From: Fimbriimonadaceae bacterium
Lineage (GTDB): Bacteria; Armatimonadota; Fimbriimonadia; Fimbriimonadales; Fimbriimonadaceae
DNA length: 11,258 bases
NCBI GenBank assembly: GCA_025451715.1
Contig: JANWJY010000104.1
Span: 1-11,258 of the forward strand
Direction: 5' to 3'
Made by a program: the position numbers and the translations under genes. This document shows positions 6,998-11,258 of the stretch, in pieces. The stretch's first letter is position 1; the number at the start of each line of letters is the position of its first letter. Below the pieces are notes generated by a model. It had not been told where the DNA came from. It did not search any database and saw only the letters and a program-made list of their open reading frames with translations.

Positions 6998-7329
6998 AGA
7001 TAAGCGCCAGCGTTTCAAGCGTCCGCAGTTCTCTGTTCCCCACGAGGGCGCTGATGCTGCTCCTGGCGATCGGGTTCGCCGACCTCATGTTGACCGCAGT
7101 CCTTCATGCGAACAGGCTGATCACAGAGATGAACCCGCTCATGCGGCCGCTCATCGAGCAGAGCGAGTGGCTGTTCGCGGTCGTGAAGTCGTCGACACTG
7201 GTCGCAGCGTGGTGCGCGCTCGCGTGGTACGCCAAGCAGAACATCGAGTTCGTCCGTAGGGTCTGCCTACTGAGCAGCGCGCTCTACCTGATCATTTGGA
7301 GCGGCTGGTTCCTCGCTTCCGCGCAGTGA
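6994..7329 (+). CDS. Small integral membrane protein, DUF5658-like
   Basis: A 111-residue protein with about three membrane helices (about 18-38, 60-80 and 90-108). The pattern of a helix-borne FADLMLTAVL, then EMNPLMRPLIEQ and a Lys in the next helix (FAVVKSSTL) fits the DUF5658 family, whose function is not known. The GTG start (6994) overlaps the TGA of the PBP4 gene as GTGA and has a good AGAAGGA ribosome binding site ending about 7 bases upstream, which points to translational coupling. The last 63 bases overlap the 3' end of the minus-strand yqhQ gene. The family match is from pattern memory, so moderate. Confidence 0.8.
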   Translation: MKISASVSSVRSSLFPTRALMLLLAIGFADLMLTAVLHANRLITEMNPLMRPLIEQSEWLFAVVKSSTLVAAWCALAWYAKQNIEFVRRVCLLSSALYLIIWSGWFLASAQ

Positions 7330-8394
7330 CACCGGAACGTAGTCGTCGCTGTTCGTCAGCTCACCCGTCTCTTCTGCGAGCACCGCTGCCTCCAGCGCCG
7401 CGATCGCGACCTCCGCGTGCCTCGCGTCAGGCTCCGCCGTCGTGATCAGCTGCGTCTTCAGACCTGGCCAAAGCACGATGTTCACCCACCTCTCGTTCTT
7501 GAACTTCCCTGCAAGCCGGATGATCTCGTAGCTGATCCCCGCGACGAGCGGGAGCAAGGCGATCTCGACCGGTAGCCTTGTGATCGCGATCAGCCAACTC
7601 GCCGAGTCGGCCGGCACGATAAGGTCGCGCGGCACGAACGGGAACAAGAGGAAGCTGACGATGAACACGAGCAGCGCAAAGTTGGTCCCGCACCGCGGGT
7701 GGAGCCTGGTCTGCCTGAGGCAGTTCTGCGGCGTGAGCTCCACACCGGCCTCCATCGCGTTGATCGCCTGGTGCTCGGCGCCGTGGAACCGGAACACCTC
7801 GAGGATCGCCGGATAACGGCGGATCAGCGCGACATAGCCAATGAACATCACGAGCTTGATCGACTCGACCAGCACCGTCGTGAACATCCCGCGTTCGTTG
7901 CCCTTCGGCTCGATCCCGATCGTCTTGCCGAACTCGGAGATGTACTGGCCGGCGAAGTTCGGGAACACGTTGAAGATCAGAAACCCGATAACGAGCGAGA
8001 GCACCAGCGTGACGCCGAGTATCAGCTTGTCCCAGAACGGCTGGTTCTTCTCGTAAGCGATCTGCATCCTGCTCGGCGGCTTGTCCTTTTGCTTTTCAGG
8101 GTGGACGGTCTCGCCTTCTTCCGGCTGGAACTTGGCGTCGAGCTGCACGTCGCCGGCGATGCGCATCGCGCGCATCCCGAGTCCCATCGTGTCGAGCAGC
8201 GCGAAAGTCCCGCGGAGGAACGGTTTGAGGAGCCACTTCTGCCGACCGATCCAAGTCTTTTCGACCGGTTCGGTCTTGACGAAGATCTTTCCGTTCGGAG
8301 CGCGGCACGCGACCGAGTAATAGCTCGGCGAGCGCATCATCACCCCTTCCACGACGGCCATTCCGCCGTAGGACTTCTTCTTCTCGTCCGGCAT
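7267..8394 (-). CDS. yqhQ: DUF1385 family membrane protein (YqhQ-like, putative metal-dependent)
   Basis: A 375-residue membrane protein of the DUF1385/COG3872 family, often listed as a putative metal-dependent enzyme but without a settled function. Family hallmarks seen: YGGMAVVEGVMMRSP (9-23) near the N-terminus, FRFHGAEHQ (201-209), LHPRCGTNF (231-239) and a late LWPGLKTQ (308-315). The His, Glu and Cys residues in the two central motifs are the likely metal site. Membrane segments lie at about 122-143, 172-192, 238-255 and 272-293. The 60-residue C-terminal tail is acidic and variable, beyond the conserved core, and its last 21 codons overlap the DUF5658-like gene on the other strand. ATG 8394 has only a weak upstream AGGTAG. 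Divergent from the Nif3-like gene. Confidence 0.93.
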   Translation of the reverse strand: MPDEKKKSYGGMAVVEGVMMRSPSYYSVACRAPNGKIFVKTEPVEKTWIGRQKWLLKPFLRGTFALLDTMGLGMRAMRIAGDVQLDAKFQPEEGETVHPEKQKDKPPSRMQIAYEKNQPFWDKLILGVTLVLSLVIGFLIFNVFPNFAGQYISEFGKTIGIEPKGNERGMFTTVLVESIKLVMFIGYVALIRRYPAILEVFRFHGAEHQAINAMEAGVELTPQNCLRQTRLHPRCGTNFALLVFIVSFLLFPFVPRDLIVPADSASWLIAITRLPVEIALLPLVAGISYEIIRLAGKFKNERWVNIVLWPGLKTQLITTAEPDARHAEVAIAALEAAVLAEETGELTNSDDYVPVSLRGSEEPAAPNDQVERAAQ

Positions 8395-8462
8395 TAGGTT
8401 GAGTCTACCTATCGGGGTTTCTTGCGCCGGACGTTAGGCGCTCGGGCGGTAACCTGCGTGTG
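8395..8462. promoter_or_regulatory. Divergent promoter region between yqhQ and the Nif3-like gene, with an imperfect dyad
   Basis: This 68-base gap must serve two outward genes. TAGACT (8407-8402, minus strand) lies 7 bases before the yqhQ ATG and TAACCT (8450-8455, plus) lies 7 bases before the ATG at 8463; both fit TANNNT -10 boxes placed for near-leaderless transcripts. A 17-bp imperfect palindrome (8395-8411), TAGGT then GA, mirrored by TC then ACCTA with one mismatched pair, covers the minus-strand box and could be an operator. No good -35 was found. Function is inferred. Confidence 0.3.
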
Positions 8463-9242
8463 ATGCCAACGGTCAACGACGTGCTCGAGGCCCTCGAACA
8501 GATTGCTCCGTCGCGATTCGCATTCTCGTTCGATCACATCGGGCTCCAGATCGGGGATCCAACTGCGAACGTCTCAAAGATCGTTGTGAGCCTCGATCCA
8601 TCGCTCGCGGCGGCACAGTTCGTCCGCGCTCAGGGAGCGCAGATGCTCGTGTGCCACCACCCCGTGGTCTGGGACCCGCTCGCAGACCTTCGGTTCGACT
8701 CCCACAAGGGGTCGGTGCTCCGCGAGCTGCTCGAGGGCGGCGTCGCGTTCGCTGCGGCCCATACCAACTGGGACTGCGCGCCCGGAGGGATCAACGACGT
8801 TCTCGCCGAACTGATCGGGCTGCAGGACGTGCGCGCGATCGGTTCAGTGAGCGACAAGGAGCCTGGCGGGCATCCCATCTCTCGCATCGGTTCGCTACCG
8901 AATCCGATGGAAGCCGACGACTTCCGCGAGTGGCTCGACACAAGGCTCTCCACTCGCACCCTGCTCTGTGCTCCAGACGGCCAAGTTATCAAGACCGTGG
9001 CCGTGTGCGGCGGCGCGGCGGCCGATGAATGGATGCATGCACAAGGCGCCGACGCGTTTGTCACGGGAGAAGTCCCGCACCACGTCATGGTAGAAGCCAG
9101 TGAGCGCGGCGTGGCGATCGCCGCGGCTGGCCACTACGCGACCGAGAACCCCGGGACGATGCGCCTTGCAGACCGTCTCGCCGAACGGTTCGAGGTCGCG
9201 AAGTTCGAACCGCTGCCAGGCAAATCCGGCCACCCACTCTGA
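8463..9242 (+). CDS. Nif3/YbgI-like dinuclear metal-center protein (GTP cyclohydrolase 1 type 2 homolog family)
   Basis: A 259-residue cytoplasmic protein of the Nif3 family, which forms toroidal oligomers with a two-metal site; its true reaction is not agreed. Metal-ligand motifs are all visible: LVCHHPVVW (H65, H66), AAHTNWD (H100, D104) near the middle and AGHYATE (H224, E228) near the C-terminus. The N-terminal FDHIGLQIG (23-31) matches the family's D-N-x-G-L-x-x-G block, with His in place of Asn. Length is like the short, YbgI-type members without the inserted PII-like domain. ATG 8463 is chosen; a GTG directly in front of it (8460) is the other option. No Shine-Dalgarno. A VOC gene follows 24 bases later and may be cotranscribed. 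Confidence 0.93.
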   Translation: MPTVNDVLEALEQIAPSRFAFSFDHIGLQIGDPTANVSKIVVSLDPSLAAAQFVRAQGAQMLVCHHPVVWDPLADLRFDSHKGSVLRELLEGGVAFAAAHTNWDCAPGGINDVLAELIGLQDVRAIGSVSDKEPGGHPISRIGSLPNPMEADDFREWLDTRLSTRTLLCAPDGQVIKTVAVCGGAAADEWMHAQGADAFVTGEVPHHVMVEASERGVAIAAAGHYATENPGTMRLADRLAERFEVAKFEPLPGKSGHPL

Positions 9243-9266
9243 CTTCGACAAAGGTAGCCTCATCGA

Positions 9267-9662
9267 ATGCCTGCGCGACTTCTACAGACGGCTCCAGTAA
9301 TCCTTGTCCGCGACATCGTCGCGTCCATCGCCTACTGGCGCGACAAGGTCGGGTTCGGGTGCGAAAGAACCTACGGCGACCCGCCGAGCTTCGCGATGCC
9401 TTCGCGCGACGGAGTCGTGATCATGCTCGCCCAAACCCCGACAGGGGTCGACCCGCCGCTTCCTAACTGGCGCGTGGTCGACAAGACCAACAACGCCTAC
9501 ATCTGGGTGGACGATGCGAGTGCGCTCTACAAGGAGCTTCAAGAGAGCGGCGCGACCATCGACTACACGATCTACGACACGCCCTGGGGCACACGAGAGT
9601 TCGGCATACAAGACCTCGACGACCACGATGTCACGTTCGGACAGGTTCTGCAAAGGGAATGA
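9267..9662 (+). CDS. VOC superfamily protein (glyoxalase/bleomycin resistance/dioxygenase-like)
   Basis: A 131-residue single-unit VOC protein made of two beta-alpha-beta-beta-beta modules. Module one: APVILVRDIVASIAYWRDKVGF (9-30), then FAMPSRDGVVIMLAQ (42-56). Module two: NAYIWVDDASALYKELQESG (76-95), then WGTREFGIQDLDDHDVTFGQ (107-126), the usual closing segment with D/N before the last strand. VOC folds host metal-dependent isomerases, dioxygenases and drug-binding proteins; the substrate cannot be told from sequence. AAAGGT about 11 bases upstream of the ATG is a distant ribosome binding site. It lies 24 bases after the Nif3-like gene. No functional link to that gene is evident. Confidence 0.88.
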   Translation: MPARLLQTAPVILVRDIVASIAYWRDKVGFGCERTYGDPPSFAMPSRDGVVIMLAQTPTGVDPPLPNWRVVDKTNNAYIWVDDASALYKELQESGATIDYTIYDTPWGTREFGIQDLDDHDVTFGQVLQRE

Positions 9663-9666
9663 GCCC

Positions 9667-9698
9667 CGGGTCTTAATGTCGCATTCCGGCAAGACCCG
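9667..9698. other. Stem-loop after the VOC gene, followed by an A-run
   Basis: A perfect 8-bp inverted repeat, CGGGTCTT (9667-9674) and AAGACCCG (9691-9698), begins 4 bases after the VOC stop. The stem can be extended with AATG/CATT (9675-9678, 9682-9685) around a TCG loop, leaving a 5-base bulge. It is followed by AAAAAA (9699-9704), not by T residues, so it is not a standard terminator on either strand. It may end or stabilise the VOC mRNA. Structure is seen, role is open. Confidence 0.5.
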
Positions 9699-9729
9699 AA
9701 AAAAGCGGAGACAATCTTCATAAGGGGCC

Positions 9730-9758
9730 TTGACAGGCCAGACCCAATCTGGTAATTT
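9730..9758 (+). promoter_or_regulatory. Sigma70-type promoter of the arsR-SRPBCC-VOC operon
   Basis: TTGACA (9730-9735, perfect -35) is spaced 17 bases from TAATTT (9753-9758, -10, 4 of 6). Transcription should begin near 9765, giving a leader of about 29 bases before the arsR ATG. The -35 sits inside a small inverted repeat (GGCCT 9726-9730 and AGGCC 9735-9739), and the -10 sits inside the operator array. This is the best promoter in the window. Confidence 0.75.
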
Positions 9759-9786
9759 ACCAATCGGTTATATAACCGGACGGTAA
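9751..9786. promoter_or_regulatory. Compound operator: five alternating inverted half-sites overlapping the arsR promoter
   Basis: Half-sites of the form GGTWA or its reverse TWACC follow each other head to head: GGTAA 9751-9755, TTACC 9757-9761, GGTTA 9766-9770, TAACC 9773-9777, GGTAA 9782-9786. The middle pair makes a perfect 14-bp palindrome, CGGTTATATAACCG (9765-9778). Two ACC-N4-GGT dyads have centers 16 bases apart. The array covers the -10, the start of transcription and most of the leader, as expected for a repressor site used by the ArsR protein encoded just downstream. Binding itself is inferred. Confidence 0.7.
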
Positions 9787-9793
9787 AACGAAT

Positions 9794-10132
9794 ATGCAGG
9801 CAGACCACCTCAGCTCGACCTTCGCCGCCCTCGCTGACCCCACCAGGAGGGCCATCCTGGCCCGTCTGGCGAGCGGTGAGACGACAGTGAAGGAGCTTGC
9901 CAAGCCGTTCCAAATGAGCCTCCCCGCCGTCTCAAAGCATCTTAAGGTGCTCGAGAGCGCGGGTCTCATCAGCCGTAGCCGAGACGCTCAGTGGCGACCC
10001 TGCAAGCTAGAGGCAAAGCCCCTCAAGGAGATCGACGAGTGGGTGGAGCGCTACCGCAATCACTGGGAACAGAGTTTCGACCGTCTCGACGCATATCTCA
10101 AAGAGCTTCGGAGTAAGGAAAAGAAAAAATGA
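9794..10132 (+). CDS. ArsR-family winged-helix repressor (SRPBCC-associated type)
   Basis: A 112-residue dimeric DNA-binding protein. The winged helix-turn-helix is clear: FAALADPTRRAILARLASGE (10-29), TVKELAKPFQ (31-40), the recognition helix SLPAVSKHLKVLESAGL (42-58) and a wing (ISRSRDAQWRPCKLE, 59-73). It has no ELCVCDL-type cysteine pair, the metal site of classical ArsR/SmtB sensors, and only one Cys (C70), so it is not expected to sense arsenic this way. It belongs to the branch usually found in front of AHSA1/SRPBCC genes. The last residues are Lys/Glu-rich. Its stop overlaps the next start as ATGA. It most likely represses its own operon through the operator array at 9751-9786. The signal is unknown. 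Confidence 0.93.
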   Translation: MQADHLSSTFAALADPTRRAILARLASGETTVKELAKPFQMSLPAVSKHLKVLESAGLISRSRDAQWRPCKLEAKPLKEIDEWVERYRNHWEQSFDRLDAYLKELRSKEKKK

Positions 10133-10617
10133 GCAAGACAGCTACAGAACTCGTCCTCACACGCGTCTTCGACGCGCCACGCGATCTCGTATTCAAGTGT
10201 TGGACCGAGCCCGGGCACTTCAAAAAGTGGTTCGGCCCGGTGGGCTTCACCATTCCCGAGTGCACGATTGACCTGCGCGTGGGCGGCAAGATGCACTCGG
10301 CCATGCGCTCGCCCGATGGGATGGACATCTGGTTCGGCGGCGTGTACAAGGAGATCGACCCACCGAAGCACCTCGTCGTCACCGACTATTTCTCGAACGA
10401 GGAAGGCGAAGTGATCGATCCGACCGAGATCGGTTTTAGCGACGACTGGCCGAAGGAGTCGTCATTCGACATCACCTTCGATGAGGTCGAGGGCAACAGG
10501 ACAAAACTCACCGTTCGACACATCGGTGTGACAGAGACGCTTGCGAAGTCGGTCAAGGAGGACCAGGGCTGGAGCGAGTCCTTCGACAAGCTTGACCAGT
10601 ACATTGCAGGCATGTGA
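10129..10617 (+). CDS. SRPBCC/AHSA1 domain protein
   Basis: A 162-residue single-domain START-like protein of the AHSA1 (activator of Hsp90 ATPase homolog 1) branch. The family opening is textbook: TELVLTRVFDAPRDLVFKCWTEPGHFKKWFGP (6-37), then DLRVGGKMHSAMRSPDG (48-64) and GGVYKEIDPPKHLVVTDYF (70-88), ending with a long helix (ESFDKLDQYIAGM). Such folds hold a hydrophobic ligand in a deep pocket; no ligand can be named. The start overlaps the arsR stop (ATGA), with AAGGA at 10115-10119 upstream, so translation is coupled and the two are coregulated. The following VOC gene starts 20 bases on. Confidence 0.92.
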   Translation: MSKTATELVLTRVFDAPRDLVFKCWTEPGHFKKWFGPVGFTIPECTIDLRVGGKMHSAMRSPDGMDIWFGGVYKEIDPPKHLVVTDYFSNEEGEVIDPTEIGFSDDWPKESSFDITFDEVEGNRTKLTVRHIGVTETLAKSVKEDQGWSESFDKLDQYIAGM

Positions 10618-10626
10618 GGAGAGCGC

Positions 10627-10631
10627 AGGAG
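10627..10631 (+). promoter_or_regulatory. Ribosome binding site fixing the PhnB-like start
   Basis: AGGAG lies 6 bases before the ATG at 10638. An earlier in-frame ATG at 10614 would add eight residues (MRRAQEKT) that do not fit the family; it would also start inside the stop region of the SRPBCC gene. The later ATG is chosen. Confidence 0.8.
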
Positions 10632-10637
10632 AAAACT

Positions 10638-11141
10638 ATGACAAAGATCACCCCAAACCTATGGTTCAGCGACAACGCGGAGGAAGCCGCGAAGTTCTAC
10701 ACGTCGATCTTCAAGAACTCGAGCATCGGAGCGATTTCCCGGTACGGAGACGCTGGATCCAGTGTCTCTGGCCAGAAGAAGGGCTCTGTGATGACCATCC
10801 AGTTTACGTTGGACGGACAGGAGCTCATCGGCCTCAACGGCGGGCCGATATTCAAGCTCAGTGAGGCCGTCTCGTTCGTCGTCGACTGCAAGGACCAGGC
10901 GGAGGTCGACCACTACTGGAGCAAGCTGTCCGAAGGCGGCGAAGAGGGCCCGTGCGGCTGGCTCAAGGACAAGTTCGGCCTTTCATGGCAGGTCGTGCCG
11001 AGCGTCTTGCGCGAGATGATGGCGGACAAGGATCCGGCTCGAACCGATGCAGTGATGGAAGCGATACTGAAGATGCACAAGATCGACATCAAGGAGCTCG
11101 AAAAGGCATACGGAAAGTCGCTCGCAAAGGCAGACCGCTGA
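10638..11141 (+). CDS. PhnB-like VOC family protein (3-dmu-9_3-mt domain)
   Basis: A 167-residue VOC-fold protein of the PhnB-like branch, the family wrongly named after 3-demethylubiquinone-9 3-methyltransferase. The family blocks are all there: KITPNLWFSDNAEEAAKFYTSIF at the N-terminus, ISRYGD, GQELIGLNGG, a strand-helix AVSFVVDCKDQAEVDHYWSKLSEGG, the GWLKDKFGLSWQVVPSVL block and a C-terminal helix LKMHKIDIKELEKAYG. No enzyme activity is firmly known for this branch, and SAM-binding motifs are absent, so it is not a methyltransferase. Third gene of the arsR operon. The next gene starts within 20 bases after its stop. Confidence 0.92.
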   Translation: MTKITPNLWFSDNAEEAAKFYTSIFKNSSIGAISRYGDAGSSVSGQKKGSVMTIQFTLDGQELIGLNGGPIFKLSEAVSFVVDCKDQAEVDHYWSKLSEGGEEGPCGWLKDKFGLSWQVVPSVLREMMADKDPARTDAVMEAILKMHKIDIKELEKAYGKSLAKADR

Positions 11142-11158
11142 CGATGAGGACAATACCG

Positions 11159-11258
11159 ATGAAACAGACCACGTACAAAGTTGAGATCACGCTTCCGACC
11201 GCTACGGACGTGATGATGAAGCGGCAGTTCGACGCGCCGAAGAGCGTCGTGTTCGACG
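11159..11258 (+). CDS. Second SRPBCC/AHSA1 protein, N-terminal 33 residues, cut by right edge
   Basis: The visible frame reads MKQTTYKVEITLPTATDV and then MMKRQFDAPKSVVFD at the edge, the classic opening of AHSA1-type SRPBCC proteins (R-x-FDAP-x-x-x-VF), much like the FDAPRDLVF of the SRPBCC protein at 10129. The ATG at 11159 is chosen because GAGGA (11146-11150) lies 8 bases upstream; an in-frame ATG at 11144 would add five residues and overlap that ribosome binding site. It is 17 bases after the PhnB-like stop and is likely the fourth gene of the operon. The rest lies outside the window. Confidence 0.82.
   Translation, partial: MKQTTYKVEITLPTATDVMMKRQFDAPKSVVFD

Noticed and set aside
7699..8397. 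A 232-codon plus-strand frame opposite yqhQ
   Set aside because: Charged, repetitive composition typical of an antisense shadow; the minus-strand frame has the DUF1385 motifs and membrane segments.
9667..9698. Rho-independent terminator
   Set aside because: The stem is good, but A residues follow it on the plus strand and the T-run on the minus strand comes before the stem, so it fits neither direction.
9794..10132. Arsenic resistance operon
   Set aside because: The ArsR-type repressor lacks the cysteine metal site, and no arsenate reductase or arsenite pump follows. The neighbors are SRPBCC and VOC proteins.
10638..11141. 3-demethylubiquinone-9 3-methyltransferase
   Set aside because: This name is an old misassignment for the PhnB-like VOC branch. 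The protein has no SAM-binding motif.
1..11258. tRNA or rRNA genes, CRISPR arrays, insertion sequences, phage genes
   Set aside because: No tRNA-like cloverleaf, spaced repeats, transposase or integrase motifs, or long terminal repeats were seen on either strand. Almost all of the DNA is covered by ordinary genes.

Overview
The window is GC-rich, gene-dense bacterial chromosome with no sign of phage, insertion sequences, CRISPR or RNA genes. The best guess for the host is a member of the Armatimonadota (Fimbriimonadia-like) or a nearby phylum. This rests on the mix of a pilin-like protein of the DUF1559-type style, a DUF5118/DUF5117 metalloprotease, bacterial SelA, an orphan TatA, a YqhQ/DUF1385 protein and PhnB/SRPBCC cassettes, and it is a low-confidence inference.

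Left part (1-1940). A minus-strand selA (L-seryl-tRNA(Sec) selenium transferase) runs off the left edge. It is divergent, across about 40 bases, from a plus-strand gene for a membrane-anchored protein with a pilin-like outer domain. A tatA gene follows and ends in a clear rho-independent terminator (1909-1940).

Middle part (2032-7329). Four plus-strand genes are packed with gaps of 4, 0 and -4 bases and probably form one operon. They encode a secreted 905-residue zinc metalloprotease (HEVGH...H site), an unrecognised probably alpha-solenoid protein with a TTG start, a PBP4/DacB-type D-Ala-D-Ala carboxypeptidase, and a small DUF5658-like membrane protein. The set points to cell-envelope or periplasmic work. 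The last gene overlaps, tail to tail by 63 bases, the minus-strand yqhQ (DUF1385) gene at 7267-8394.

Right part (8463-end). A Nif3/YbgI-type metal protein and a VOC (glyoxalase/bleomycin resistance-like) protein follow, divergent from yqhQ. After a 131-base intergenic region comes a small regulated cassette: an ArsR-type repressor, an SRPBCC/AHSA1 protein, a PhnB-like VOC protein and a second SRPBCC protein cut by the window edge. The promoter in front of arsR has a good -35/-10 pair, and its -10 is buried in a row of five alternating inverted half-sites (GGTWA/TWACC). That makes autoregulation by the ArsR protein very likely. The ligand and the job of the SRPBCC and VOC proteins are unknown.

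Nothing here amounts to a clearly new system. The most notable points are the compound ArsR operator, the envelope operon with an unknown middle gene and an abutting in-frame TAA-ATG junction, and the long convergent overlap.
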